This document shows, piece by piece, positions 34,640 through 46,407 of a stretch of DNA of 64,000 nt. The stretch covers positions 99,990,998 through 100,054,997 of the forward strand of contig OX328124.1 of assembly GCA_946811695.1 (NCBI GenBank). The letters run 5' to 3'. Position 1 is the first letter of the stretch. Each line of letters begins with the position of its first letter. This DNA is from Gonocerus acuteangulatus. Taxonomy: Eukaryota > Arthropoda > Insecta > Hemiptera > Coreidae. The position numbers and the translations under genes are program-made. Below the pieces are notes generated by a model. That model ran no database searches and had not been told where the DNA came from. It saw nothing but the letters and a program-made list of their open reading frames with translations.

Positions 34640-36044
34640 GGGCTCCACATTCAGAGCCGAGAATTCGGCTTTAGGCCACTTTTAGGGGTTCCTCCAAATT
34701 TTGAGCAAAAAACTCTCTGGGTCAACACCTATGCATACACGACTACAACAAACTTTACAAAAAAAAAAGTAATAACTCCTAAAAAACATACATAATCCAA
34801 CGTGCAGCAGTTGCTACATGAAAAATACTTTAAAACATATATCAATAAATTGCTCTAAATACAACCACTATAAACAAACAAAAAAACGAGATACCCGATT
34901 ACCTTTAGAAGACGACGAACTGACCTTCCAAAATCTTCTCACATTCAAACCAATGGTTGGTGTTCTTCTCAAGAACACCAATATATAGAAGCATATATAA
35001 TAAGAAAGAACCACTCTGCCAATAACTGCAGGAATAGTACCTATCATGTCATAAATATAAATAACACAGCCAAATAAAAAATATACAAATAAACACTCAC
35101 TCCTGCAATGATCTGTAATTAATTTGCTTATTCATTGATGAATAATCACTGAGGCGATTAGCATTAAATTCCGTCGAAAGCTGATGTAGGCACGCATTTA
35201 ACGATGCCACTCAAAATATTAGTAAATGAAAAATCAATACTTGAGGCAATGGTATTAACGAATCAACATAAATGATATCAAGGTTTTGGTTTTGGTTTTT
35301 TATTCAGTGTTTTAGTGTATTGGACTGTTTCTGATGCTACAACGTAAGAGAAATGGCAGAGGATATCGGTCTATCTAATGTCTTTGGTCAGGGCATCAGA
35401 GCCATTTAAGCTTAAAAAATATCAATTTTAATAGAAATTTCATCCTAGAAGATATCTGATCTTTTTTTTAAAAAAACAGTGATTGGAATAAATCAATTTC
35501 ACCTTCTAGTAAAAATATGGCAGGGAAGGAAAATATTAGGAGATTTTTACTTCATAAGTGCGCTCAAATCACTGAGTTCCAACGAGTCGGATTTTTTTTT
35601 TCAATATTCTTGCAATTATATGGTTGGATTATATTGGACCTCCTAAAGCTGCTTATATGCAAGGGACATCAAATTAAGCTCTCTCATAGATAAATTAGCA
35701 TATACCCCAATAGCCTATAGGAGAAGGGCGAGAGAGTTAGGCAATAAGTTGAGCAAGAGACAAGTGTAAACAGGGGGAGAGCCAGATGGACCAGCTGTAA
35801 ATCAACCCAAGTGGCGAATTGCCAACTAAACAACCCGGATCCAGAGCTACAATCGCAGGCCGAGCATTAGCGGTTTCGGGTTGACCGCACGTCCTAGTCG
35901 GCAAACCCAATCAGCCACAATCATAAACTCCGGGGCTCTTCTTCGAGGACTTCGCGAAATTAGGATAAAGTATTTTTTTCTTGGTTCTTCTTCGACCCAA
36001 TTTTATCAAAGAGGTATTAGACCAAGTAGTCTAATACACGTTTG
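34640..36044. other. Long spacer, nothing recognised
   Basis: No coding frame of note. Moderately GC-richer stretch at 35780-35940 without recognisable motifs. Confidence 0.5.
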
Positions 36045-36800
36045 ACAAAATGCAGATGTCTGGAAACTGATTTATTTATTCAAATAGGCATATAAATAAT
36101 ATGATGTTTACCCCAATTTCTCAGTTCAGCTAGAGCCATAATGTAGGAAAACCCCTTAATATTTCAGACCTTTACGGTTTTTCTGACATTCCTCTGAAAA
36201 AAGCATTTAATGGAAAGGTTTACAATTACCAAAATTGCACATCATTAAATTCTGCGGCGATTGATTATTAAATCGTTTCAATACGACAGATGTTTGAAGA
36301 AACGTTACGGAAAAAAAACTAATCTGTTCTAATTTTTCCTAAATTATGATTTTGAAGAAATAACACGTAACTTTTTATGCTAGTGTTTTTAGGCCTCCTT
36401 GAAATAAATATGATGTTTAGGAAAATACATTTTATTTTAGGTTAAATGTTTCCATTTCGTAAATATCCAAAGAGTTATTTCTTCGAAATCTGAAATTAGG
36501 CAAAAGTCAAAAAAATATGGTTTTCTTTCGTGACTTTTCTTTAAAACCACTCAATCGAATTGAAACATTTTGGTAATCATTCGACACAAACTTTCATGGT
36601 CTAACCGTTTGATAATAGTGCGCTTTTCGATCAGATGCTCGGTTTCAGAGGAATATTAGAAAAACCGAGAAACCTCCTAAAATTTGAGTTTTCCCCCACA
36701 TTATGGCTCTAGCTCAACTCAGAAATTGGTACAAAAATCATATCATTGATATTTGAGGACTATTCGAATAAATAAAACAGTTTCTAGACTTCTGCGGATT
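36045..36800. repeat. Large palindrome of about 750 bp
   Basis: Inverted arms of about 350 bp meet near 36420. Matching pairs, outside to inside: CAGATGTCTGGAAACTG (36054) with CAGTTTCTAGACTTCTG (36779); AGCTAGAGCCATAATGT (36128) with ACATTATGGCTCTAGCT (36698); TTCCTCTGAAA (36190) with TTTCAGAGGAA (36644); GATTTTGAAGAAATAAC (36350) with GTTATTTCTTCGAAATC (36474). No ORF or known TIR. A fold-back element or an inverted duplication. Confidence 0.8.
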
Positions 36801-36909
36801 TTATTTTCAGCAACACTCTTTTCATATCTAATTTGACTGGACTATAAAAAATTATAGTGAATATGTTCAGAGAGGTGATCTGTATCAATTCAGAGGATCA
36901 TTGAGTGAC
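36801..36909. other. Short spacer
   Basis: Nothing recognised. Confidence 0.5.
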
Positions 36910-38024
36910 CTAAAAAAAGTCCGACTCGCAGGAACTGCATCATCTTAGCGCGGTTCCTGTTCATATCCCTATTGTCATTTGAAAAGCTTAGAATAGGAAC
37001 AGATAATATTTTCCTCGGCCTTTGTTCAAAGGGTTTTATGGCTTTACCTGGTTGGGTCCGCCAGACCATAGAATCCTCTTCTACCGATACTTCATTTCAT
37101 ACGTTTCAATGAATTGGAAAATATCAAAAATTTTCATATATTCCTGTGTTCTTTTACTATAGTAATAATTCTACAAATAAAATCAATTAAAAACTAAAAT
37201 AACAAAACCAACAGCATGAAGGCAATTGAAAATATTCAAAAGACGTCATCGAATCTCTTTCTCTTGGCAAGCTATATTTCTAACAATGAATTGTTTTTTT
37301 TTTTTATTTTACCCAATCTGTTTTATTGTCAAATACATTATCCGACTATAAGCAATTAAAAAATAACAAGGAATAAAAACAGACAAAAAGAACCGTTCGA
37401 ATAAACGAAATCAATTACTTCAAAGTTTAAGCACTTATTTCTCCAATTGACATCACCTAATCAAAAATTGTTTCAGAATCTTTTTTGTAGAGAATTTATA
37501 AAGCTTTCAAATAATTTCTATCCACTTATCACGATTTCCCAACCGTGTTCGAGATATTAATGAAATTATACTTAGTTACCAAAACGTTTTATGTCTGTTA
37601 ATAAAATATTTTATTCTTACCCTTCCTTAACTCCAAACGTAACAAAAATTTCAACATATTAGTTTTAATGAAAGTAGAACATGCAGAAAATGTTTCAACT
37701 GAATCCCATGATTCTAAGAACCCAAACCAAAAACGGTATTCAAAAACTATTTTTCCAATTTTCTCGAAAACGGTTAAAGCTATCGCCTTGAAAATGGTTT
37801 CATTCGTTTTCCTAGCCCAAGAAGCCTATAATACGAGTACTTACAAGCATATGAACTTAACAACGTAAGCGTTACGATTTTATTTTCGCGAATTTCGCCC
37901 CAAACGCCATCTTCCAGTGAGATTTTGCTGGTTAACGAACTTGACCATTCAAATTGGACGACGGATTTTTCTACCTAATTTCATCAAAATCGGACCATTA
38001 GGGACGCCAGAAATCCGCGAACAG

Positions 38025-38087
<63 letters not shown>

Positions 38088-38227
38088 AATTTGAACCACC
38101 GTTATTTTCGGTCTCTAGGGGTTCTGAAACGCGAAATTTTCTAGTCGGCACTTCCGGATTGTTTCATTGTATCAACCTTATAAGCGGGGTTCCTCCTTGT
38201 AAAGGGAGGGAGGAACCGCGCTAAAAA
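36910..38227 (+). mobile_element. HINE-2 copy g, full length
   Basis: 5' leader AAAAAAAGTCCGACTCGCAGG with subterminal CTTAGCGCGGTTCC; 3' hairpin GGTTCCTCCTTG...GGGAGGAACC then GCGCTAAAAAA. The 13-bp TTAGCGCGGTTCC is the exact inverse of the 3' GGAACCGCGCTAA. (TA)n at 38030-38083. Interior includes the TTCATCAAAATCGGACC block. Confidence 0.88.
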
Positions 38228-38586
38228 ACTTTCAAATCTGATAGTGAAATCTTTAATTTTAGATTAAACGGACGTGTAAATCTAGTCAGCCAAATTATAA
38301 ACATCGTTACTTAAAAAAAAAACAATGCATCGGATATTAATAAATAATAACATAGTCTAAGATATTAAGTGCTATTACAAAAAAAAAATCGTTTATAATC
38401 TCAGGGCCCCCATGAACCTATACTTAAGAGGTGGATAGAGATTTGAAAGACTGCTCAAAATAAACTATACTGAATCTTCACAAATGTTTCTTATCATTTT
38501 GGGGATGCGAAGGGATCTATGGATTAATCATCCGACAATAGATTTTTTGTAAGATAAATAACATTTAAAACAAGTAAGCTGAATCC
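38228..38586. other. Spacer, nothing recognised
   Basis: AT-rich, no feature supported. Confidence 0.5.
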
Positions 38587-38655
38587 ACGTACATTCTTTT
38601 TTTTTTATTTTATTTATTTAGAATTTACAGCAATGTATAATACGACGTACATTCT
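38587..38655 (-). mobile_element. Tiny LINE/retroposon 3' tail with 11-bp duplication
   Basis: A 47-bp insert (38598-38644), minus strand TATTATACATTGCTGTAAATTC then AAATAAATAAAATAAAAAAA, between direct repeats ACGTACATTCT at 38587-38597 and 38645-38655. An extreme 5' truncation. Confidence 0.75.
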
Positions 38656-38778
38656 AAAACCTCTATTTCACGGAATTAAAGAAGCAATTATCTTCTGATC
38701 ACAATAATCATACAAGTACAATGACAACATGAAGAGTAATTGCCAACAAAAGCAGCAACTTTATTTAATAATAAGTAA

Positions 38779-39205
38779 AGCGGGCCATTGACGTTCCAAT
38801 TTGCGGTACGCCTTGTGATCAAGTCGGATCGCGAATGGGCTTGTTGGAAGTCTGGTTGGACGAATCGGAACATTTAGAGGGACGACTCGAAGGTCCGACA
38901 TCCAACTGGAGTTGGAGTATGAGTGGGGGAGTCGGATCAAAGTCGTCCAACTTAGCTCCGGCAGTGCTTGACCTCCGATTAGGTTTTCATCATCCCACTA
39001 TCATTACAATGATTTAATTTTATTTATTTATTCATGAGCTCTCGCAACAAAGGCGACTCACCCAATATAACTATCATTACAATGAACAGCGAAGAAACAG
39101 ACTAGGACTAAAATGGATAGCAATGGACCGTGAGTGGAGTCGACTATCCAACTAGTAGTCCCACTAAGTTGTACTGCAAAGCGGAACGTGAATGGCCTGC
39201 TTAAT
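38779..39205. repeat. Inverted-repeat element (MITE-like)
   Basis: Ends GCGGGCCATTGACGTTCC (about 38780) and the inverse of GGAACGTGAATGGCCTGC (about 39184-39201), about 30 bp of terminal similarity. Holds the nested LINE tail at 38997-39085. No ORF. The superfamily is not determined. Confidence 0.55.
38997..39085 (-). mobile_element. Tiny I-like LINE tail with 16-bp duplication
   Basis: A 57-bp insert (39013-39069) whose minus strand reads GGCGACTCACCC-inverse, i.e. GAGTCGCCTTTGTTGCGAGAG followed by CTCATGAATAAATAAATAAAA. It resembles the LINE ends at 49805-49860 and 55450-55507. Direct repeats ACTATCATTACAATGA at 38997-39012 and 39070-39085. Confidence 0.85.
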
Positions 39206-39339
39206 AGCTGTAAGAAGCTTAAACAAATCTTTCGAGAAATGCAGATTAAACGCATTGGATAAAACGTGTTTTTGCTCCGTGGTAAGCGATCTCGTTAAGA
39301 AGGAATTGAAAGAATGCGGTCTTATCATTCGCCTACAAG

Positions 39340-40347
39340 ATGGCGACGGGTGAGGAATTCTTAGAAGAACTCATTCCTTTTATAACTATTATAAAAGATT
39401 CTAAAAGCCCTAAAGCTGAAATTAAGAGTAAAACTAGTGACATATTGCTCAAAGCACGTGAGTGTATTGAAAAATTGATTCAAGAAAATCAGGAATTGAA
39501 GAAAAGTCTTGAAGAAAAGAAGATAACCTCATCAGCTAAGAGGAACGTACCTAGTTACTCAGAAATAGTTAAAACTGTAAGTAAAGCAACTCCTTCTTCA
39601 AATCATCATGCAATTATAAAATCCAAACACAAACAATCATCAGCTGATGAAACAAAATCAGTGTTTAAAAAAGAAATAAATCCGATAACAATGAAAATCG
39701 GATTTCAGAGAATTGTCTCGACTAAAACAGGACACCTATTCATTCGAGTAGATTCAAAGGATGACTTAGAAAAAATAAAGAGTAAAATTAACACTGATTC
39801 CTCAAAGCTTTTAATAGAAGAGGTTAAAAAATTTAATCCTCGATTAATTATAAAAAATTTACCAGAGGAAGCTAATGAAGCTAACCTCATAAAATCCATC
39901 AAAACACAAAATGAAATAGTCTGTGCTGAGGCAGAATTTTCTCTGAAATTCATCAGAGAACATAGAGGAAGCAAACGGAGATGGGCAGTAGTGGAAGTCA
40001 GCCCTGGAGTCAGAAGAAGCCTTCTGGAGAAGAGAGTGAAGCTGTTCTACTCCATCTGTGCTGTTGAGGACTACCTGGCCGTGAGGAGATGTTCAAACTG
40101 TTCAAGACTTGGACATGGGAACACCAGTCAGGAGTGCAAGAACCAGCAAGCCTGTCCGATCTGCGGGGGACAACACGATCTCAAAGCTTGTAAGTCCAAT
40201 GTTAATAAATGCATCAATTGTTCAAATTTCAATAACAGATGTAAGCCACACCTCAGAGTTGATGTGAATCATTCTGCTATCTCAAAAGAATGCCCTTCAT
40301 ACAAAGCTGCAATTTCAAGATTAATACAAAATACCAATTATGATTAG
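39340..40347 (+). CDS. LINE ORF1 (Gag-like nucleic-acid-binding protein)
   Basis: 335 aa. The N-terminal third is charged and likely coiled-coil (residues about 30-65, rich in E and K). The middle resembles the RRM-like region of insect LINE ORF1. The C-terminus has three zinc knuckles: CSNCSRLGH...C (from about 251, CX2CX4HX6C), CPICGGQHDLKAC (from about 272, CX2CX3HX4C) and a last one ending HSAISKEC (HX6C). Three knuckles with these spacings are the pattern of R1/I-type elements. The protein binds LINE RNA to form the RNP. The ATG is the first in the element. The first knuckle is two residues longer than usual. Confidence 0.9.
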   Translation: MATGEEFLEELIPFITIIKDSKSPKAEIKSKTSDILLKARECIEKLIQENQELKKSLEEKKITSSAKRNVPSYSEIVKTVSKATPSSNHHAIIKSKHKQSSADETKSVFKKEINPITMKIGFQRIVSTKTGHLFIRVDSKDDLEKIKSKINTDSSKLLIEEVKKFNPRLIIKNLPEEANEANLIKSIKTQNEIVCAEAEFSLKFIREHRGSKRRWAVVEVSPGVRRSLLEKRVKLFYSICAVEDYLAVRRCSNCSRLGHGNTSQECKNQQACPICGGQHDLKACKSNVNKCINCSNFNNRCKPHLRVDVNHSAISKECPSYKAAISRLIQNTNYD

Positions 40348-40502
40348 ATGCAAATATTGGTATAGTCTTAATAAATTCAATTCAATTTTATTTATAGTAA
40401 TACTTTTGCAGCTTGTTTTTATTATTTTCATTCACTCCTTATTAAAATTTAAATTAACTTCAATAATTTACAACTGGAAATACACTATAACCTTCCTTTT
40501 AT

Positions 40503-43500
40503 TTGATAACAAATTTCTTCTTCATAACTATTTATATATTAATGGTTAATAAAACATGTGTTAATGTAAACATTGCACAATTTAACAGTAGACATTCTTG
40601 GAAGGCTATGAACTATATAAAACATGTGATTGATACATATAAGCTAGATATTCTATTGTTACAAGAGCCTTATCTAAAACATAATAAAACATATGGTTAT
40701 TCAAATAGATATAGAGTATTTGAATTTGGAAAAAACAAAACACGTGCTAGTACCATAGTAATTAATAAAAATATTAATATTCTTTTTTTAACAGATTTAT
40801 CGGACGATGATATGTTCGTTATTAAACTTAATATAATAAATACAAGTTTCATTTTAATAAATATGTATTTTGATATTACTAAAAGTGTTGAGGAGGATTT
40901 AATAAAAATCGAAAAGGTAATGAATAGATATCCTAACCATAGTATTCTAATCGCAGCTGATACGAACTGTAGATCGCCTCTCTGGTTTGATAGAATAAGG
41001 AATGAAAGAGGTCGTATATTAGAGAATTTTATTCTCTCTAAAAATCTATTTATAATAAATGACAATGACTTAAAACCTACTTTCTCGTCCTCTAATGGTA
41101 ACAGCAACATAGACTTGACTATGACAAATGGAACTATGACCAAATACATACAAGACTGGACAAACCACGACGAAGAGAATTTTTCAGACCATTCCATATT
41201 AACTTACACATTGAAAATATCAACAGATAATAGGCAATTCTTTACAAATGAAAAAGCTTATATTACCAAACATGCCAACTGGGATATTTTCCATAAAAAA
41301 TTGGAAGATTATATTAAAATAAAATTTGTACCTACCAATAATTCATTAACAAATCTAGAGTCATACTTGATTGACTCTCTGGATTCAAGAGGAATTAATA
41401 TAACCATAAGCTTATTTCATAAGTGCCTAATTAAGACATGCAACAGTCTATTTTTAAGACACAAAAAGCATAGGACTATGAAATCGGCTCCTTGGTGGAC
41501 TGAAGAACTGACTGAACTAAGACACAAAACCAACACATTAAGACGACAATTCCAACGTACAAAAAACAATCCAGATTTAAGACAAACTCGGAAAAATGCT
41601 TACTTACAAATAAAATCTACTTACACAAAAACAATAAAGAGGGAAAAACTAAATTCATGGAAAACGTACTGCAATAACATAGACAAAACTAATCCTTGGA
41701 CATGGATATATAAACACTCAACTGGAAAATTAAGGACTGATTTACAACTACGTACAATACAGAAAAATGACGGAACTTTCACGACAGACACTGAGGAAAC
41801 ACTACAACATTTAATGAACAGCTTCTTCATATGTGACAACCCTACTAACGACACTGACATACACATCACCATGAGACGAAACAGTAAACTACTACCAAAT
41901 ACTCAGGACGACAGTACTTTATCAGATATAGAGATAAAAAGCTTGATTGATAACTTAAATCCACGCAAAGCTGCTGGATTTGATTTAATTACAGTAGAAA
42001 TATTTCAAAAAGTTTTTAATATTTTTCCATGTTTTATAATAAACTTGTATAAAAAGTGTTTCGATTGTGGAATCTTCCCTGATGTATGGAAAATTTCTAA
42101 AGTAATCCCAGTACCTAAACATAATGGACAGAACTACAGACCTATAAGTATCATTCCAGTCGGAGGCAAAGTTCTAGAAAAACTTATCAACTCAAGACTT
42201 TCTTTTCACCTAATTAAGCATGCACCATTGCACCCTAATCAATATGGGTTCACGCCTCAAACAAGTACTGTAGATGCTCTTCATAAAATTGTGAATTTCT
42301 TAAGATCGCAGTTGCACGAAAAGAAGCATATTGTGATAATTTCGTTGGACATCAAAGGAGCATTTGACCATGCTTGGTGGCCATCGATATTCGATTCATT
42401 ACACAAACACCAATGCCCCCAAAATATTTACAGATTACTAACAGACTATCTCCATAATAGACATGTATACATGACACTACAAAACACGACAGTACATACA
42501 TCACAGAACAGAGGTACTCCACAAGGATCAGCTTGTTCACCACTACTATGGAACCTAATTATGGACAGTTTACTCACAACAGAAACCCCTGAAGGGACAG
42601 AGATTATAGCATTTGCTGACGACATTCTACTTACCGTAGTTGGGACAAACTTAACTGAAATAGAAGAACGTGCAAACTTAACTTTAGACACAATTAATGA
42701 ATGGACGAACAGAAACAAACTTACGTTTAACTTGGAGAAATCTACATACACACTATTTACAAGAAGAAGAAATATACCTAAATTAGACATTACTCTAAAT
42801 GGACAAACTATTAAAGAAAAAACTGTTCTTAAATATCTAGGACTTTATATTGACAACAAGTTGAAATGGAACTATCACATTACTAACTTACAAACACGAC
42901 TATTTTCAATAATAAATGGACTATCGATGGCTGCCAGAGTTACTTGGGGTCTTAATTCTGACGCATTAGCCACAATCTACAAAGGGGCGATTGTCCCCAT
43001 GTTGACGTACGGGATTGAAATATGGGGTCATGCTTTAAGTGTGAAAAGAAATGTGAAAAAACTAGAAAGAGTACAGCGATTAGCTGCGATTAAAATATCT
43101 AGGGGATATCGTACATTATCATATGAAGCATCATGTGTTTTAGCTAACACATTGCCAATTCACATCAAAGCTGAGGAAATGATAAGGCTGCATAGGTTAT
43201 TGAAATTGAAAGAAATTCCAGAAGACTTTACTTATCAGAACATCACACCACAAGACATAGAACAAGACATACGGTTCACGAACTGGTTACACCCTAAAGA
43301 CAACATTGTACCGACTGACGATGTAGAAACAACATGGACTTATCACATTTACACGGACGGTAGTAAAAGCGATGACTGTGTTGGATCTGCATACATAATA
43401 CTAAAAAACGACATAACTATTCACAGCGGACAATACAGACTATCACCACTATGTACGAACAACCAGGCAGAAAACCTTGCAATCATAAAAGCAGTAGAAA

Positions 43501-44201
43501 CACTATATTCCATAAGTCACGACGGAGACACATGCATAATATACACTGACAGCAAGACAAACATAGCACGGACATACAACAGCCAAAATCATAACGAACA
43601 GACTGAGCACATTAGAACACTACTAATTCTGTGTAAACAGAAAAATGTGACAGTTACAATAACATGGATTAAAGGACATTCTGGACTATTAGGGAACGAG
43701 ACAGTTGACTTACTTGCAAAATCAGCTTCAAAGGACACGACATTACCTATATCTTACTTTAAACTTACATCACAGACTATAAAAACACTACTGCGAGACA
43801 AATCAATGCAAAAATGGGACGAACGATGGACAAACACAACTAAAGGAAGACATTTACACAAATTCATACCTACAATACTCAACAGACAAAAATTAACACT
43901 TAACAACTTCAAAATGACTCAATTCATATCAGGACATGGACCGACGAAAAGTTATCTACATAAATTTAAACTTATGACTACTAACACATGTAAATGCAAC
44001 AATACAACTGAACAGACTTACGACCACCTCCTGTATGACTGTACATTACTGGAGGGACCCAGGACAAAACTGATTAAGGACATTACCTTACAGGACGGAA
44101 CTTGGCCCACTGACAAACCTGACTTACTACTTACATATTTTAAGGAATTTGACGCATTTATTAAACAACTGGACCTAAAAAATATCAATGAACTCATCTG
44201 A
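40503..44201 (+). CDS. LINE ORF2: APE endonuclease, reverse transcriptase, RNase H
   Basis: 1232 codons without a break; an internal Met at 40542 (MVNKTC) may be the real start, as the residues before it look like 3' spacer. Endonuclease: NIAQFN (about 22), LLQEPY (about 51), AADTNCRSPLW (about 149), SDHS (about 228). RT: PISIIPVGGKVLEK (about 545), QYGFTPQTST, SLDIKGAFDHAWWP (about 614), GTPQGSACSPLLWN, FADD (about 702). RNase H: YTDGSK (about 948), QAENLA, YTDSKTN and GHSGLLGNE (about 1058). A C-terminal CX1CX8HX4C (about 1162). All catalytic residues are present. It nicks target DNA and reverse-transcribes the LINE RNA. The RT with WWP and an RNase H domain suggests the R1/LOA group; the exact clade needs a tree. 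Confidence 0.93.
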   Translation: MITNFFFITIYILMVNKTCVNVNIAQFNSRHSWKAMNYIKHVIDTYKLDILLLQEPYLKHNKTYGYSNRYRVFEFGKNKTRASTIVINKNINILFLTDLSDDDMFVIKLNIINTSFILINMYFDITKSVEEDLIKIEKVMNRYPNHSILIAADTNCRSPLWFDRIRNERGRILENFILSKNLFIINDNDLKPTFSSSNGNSNIDLTMTNGTMTKYIQDWTNHDEENFSDHSILTYTLKISTDNRQFFTNEKAYITKHANWDIFHKKLEDYIKIKFVPTNNSLTNLESYLIDSLDSRGINITISLFHKCLIKTCNSLFLRHKKHRTMKSAPWWTEELTELRHKTNTLRRQFQRTKNNPDLRQTRKNAYLQIKSTYTKTIKREKLNSWKTYCNNIDKTNPWTWIYKHSTGKLRTDLQLRTIQKNDGTFTTDTEETLQHLMNSFFICDNPTNDTDIHITMRRNSKLLPNTQDDSTLSDIEIKSLIDNLNPRKAAGFDLITVEIFQKVFNIFPCFIINLYKKCFDCGIFPDVWKISKVIPVPKHNGQNYRPISIIPVGGKVLEKLINSRLSFHLIKHAPLHPNQYGFTPQTSTVDALHKIVNFLRSQLHEKKHIVIISLDIKGAFDHAWWPSIFDSLHKHQCPQNIYRLLTDYLHNRHVYMTLQNTTVHTSQNRGTPQGSACSPLLWNLIMDSLLTTETPEGTEIIAFADDILLTVVGTNLTEIEERANLTLDTINEWTNRNKLTFNLEKSTYTLFTRRRNIPKLDITLNGQTIKEKTVLKYLGLYIDNKLKWNYHITNLQTRLFSIINGLSMAARVTWGLNSDALATIYKGAIVPMLTYGIEIWGHALSVKRNVKKLERVQRLAAIKISRGYRTLSYEASCVLANTLPIHIKAEEMIRLHRLLKLKEIPEDFTYQNITPQDIEQDIRFTNWLHPKDNIVPTDDVETTWTYHIYTDGSKSDDCVGSAYIILKNDITIHSGQYRLSPLCTNNQAENLAIIKAVETLYSISHDGDTCIIYTDSKTNIARTYNSQNHNEQTEHIRTLLILCKQKNVTVTITWIKGHSGLLGNETVDLLAKSASKDTTLPISYFKLTSQTIKTLLRDKSMQKWDERWTNTTKGRHLHKFIPTILNRQKLTLNNFKMTQFISGHGPTKSYLHKFKLMTTNTCKCNNTTEQTYDHLLYDCTLLEGPRTKLIKDITLQDGTWPTDKPDLLLTYFKEFDAFIKQLDLKNINELI

Positions 44202-44481
44202 ATGCCCACATATGTATTATGTTATTTACATATGTATATAATTTTGCTTATTTACATTTCTTTTTTTTTTTATTAGTTTTCGTTTTATTTTTATTTTTAT
44301 TTTTATTATTGTCATTTAATTCCAGTATTCATATTCATTGTAAAAGAATTCATTATTTTATGTACATACCTAATCAAAATACGTGTAGTATCCAGAAAGG
44401 ATGGCATACGTAGATAAATAAACTCCCACGCTGGAGGGTTACTCCAACGTGGAAAACATGGAAAAAAAAATGCGGTCTTAT

Positions 44482-45177
44482 GTTACACCGTGAGAGGTCC
44501 AGGCGGTCTCGACGAGAAACAATCTCTGTGGGTTATCAGTGGGTAACGGGGTTTGTCACATCTGCTGGTCCTAACCCTTTCCTTACCACATCACCTGCTC
44601 AGGCATTTGCCCATCTCTTTCCGAGACTAACAGACCTCCACACAAACGTCTCACCTTTCTTACAAAAGATCCCGCTAGAGCAAGGAACCCATAAGATGGA
44701 AGGAAGTCCAGTATTTCAAAGTGAAGTTACTACTTCCAATGCTCAAGAAAACGCGATAATCAGAATTTTATAATAATGGAGTCAGGTGTTTGTAACAAAT
44801 ATAAGAGAGCCAAATTACTTATGATTATTAATGACCAATGTCCCATGGTTCGTAAGAAACATCCAGAACCACTGAGAATTGTAGGTTGATCCAGGTTTCA
44901 CTCGCATCAAAAGGCTAGTGCAAAAATATCAACAAAATCTACTAACCTCTAGAGACAAACTTTACCATTTTGGACCAATAAAAATGTCGCTTGTCAATCA
45001 CAGGCTGCATGAAAATATTTTAAATCTATAAATTTTACTACTGTCTTTGTAACAATTTCATCTGATTGTAATGTATAATACGTTTGTATTGGGCCAAAAT
45101 AAAAACAAGTCGTTTTGTTTTTTATTTCCGATTTCATTCCGTACGTCAATATTCTACCATAGCAAAACAAATAATAA
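44482..45177. other. Spacer, no gene recognised
   Basis: The 97-codon frame 44480-44773 starts beside the LINE target duplication and has no recognisable motif. Nothing else supported. Confidence 0.5.
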
Positions 45178-46182
45178 TAAAAAAGTCCGATTCGCAGGAA
45201 CTGCGTCATCTTAGCGCGGTTCCGTTCTTATCTCTAGTGTTTATGAAGGCATAGAATAGAAACAGTTATTACTTTGTTTATATCAATAGCGAAACACCTA
45301 TCCAAATGAAATCTCAAACAAACCAGTCTTGAAAGGTCTTGATTTACAATCTTACCTGTATGGGTCAGCTATCCCATAAGTCGGGCAGAAAGGCCTCCGC
45401 TAAGAGGCATTTCGAAAATCTTGGGATCCCTATCTTTGAACGCTACATCTTTAACAATAAATTGATCTTCTTATTTTACTTAATCTGTTTTATTGTCAAA
45501 TACATTATCTGACTATAAGCAATTTCAAAATAACAAGGAATAAAACAGACAAAAAGAACAGTTCGAATAAGCGAAATCAATTACTTTAAAGTTTTAAGCA
45601 CTTATTTCTCCGATTGACATCGCCTAATCAAAACTTTCATTAGAACCATTTTTGTAGAGCATTTCTAATGGTCATCTTCCGTTTCCCAAGATTCTCAACC
45701 TTTTTCGAGATATTAAGGAAAGTATACAAAGTTACCAAAACTTTTTATGTCTGTTAATATAATATTTTTTTCTAACCCTTCCTAAACTCCAAACGTAACA
45801 CAAATTTCAACATATTAGTTTTAATGAAAGTAGAACATGCAGAAAATGTTTCAACTGAATCCCATGATTCTAAGTACCCAAACCAAAAACGGTATTCAAA
45901 AACTATTTTTCCAATTTTCTCGAAAACGGTTAAAGCTATCGCCTTGAAAATGGTTTCATTCGTTTTCCTAGCCCAAGAAGCCTATAAAACGAGTACTTAC
46001 AAGCTTATGAACTCAAAAACGTAAGCGTTACGATTTTTTTGCGCGAATTTCGCCCCAAACGCCATCTTCCAGTGGGCGGATTCTGCTGGTTAACGAACTT
46101 GACCTTTTAAATTGGACGACGGATTTTTGTACCAAATTTCATCACAATCGGACCATTAGGGAAGCCAGAAATGAGCGAACAG

Positions 46183-46235
<53 letters not shown>

Positions 46236-46407
46236 TATACATATATAAATATATATATATATATATACAAATTTGAACCACCGTTATTTTCGGTCTCTAG
46301 GGGTTCTGAAACCCGAAATTTTCTAGTCGGCACTTCCGGATTGTTTCATTGTATCAACCTTATAAGCGGGGTTCCTCCCTATGGGGGAGGGAGGAACCGC
46401 GCTAAAA
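45178..46407 (+). mobile_element. HINE-2 copy h, full length
   Basis: 5' AAAAAAGTCCGATTCGCAGG with CTTAGCGCGGTTCC; 3' hairpin GGTTCCTCCCTATGGGGGAG then GGAACCGCGCTAAAAA. (TA)n at 46188-46266. Reference copy for the family; shows the uninterrupted TA site that the LINE occupies in copy d. Confidence 0.9.

Larger units (their letters stand above)
39313..44481 (+). mobile_element. Full-length R1/LOA-group LINE with 13-bp target duplication
   Basis: Element 39326-44468 between perfect direct repeats AATGCGGTCTTAT (39313-39325, 44469-44481). It has a 14-nt 5' UTR, ORF1, 155 nt, ORF2, a 265-nt 3' UTR and a short A tail. The first bases CATTCG after T match the initiator consensus TCAKTY, as expected for LINEs with an internal Pol II promoter at +1. 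Both ORFs are open and the duplication is perfect, so the insertion looks recent and the copy potentially active. Confidence 0.92.

Noticed and set aside
44480..44773. 97-aa frame downstream of the LINE
   Set aside because: Begins at the target duplication, no motif, no conservation evidence.
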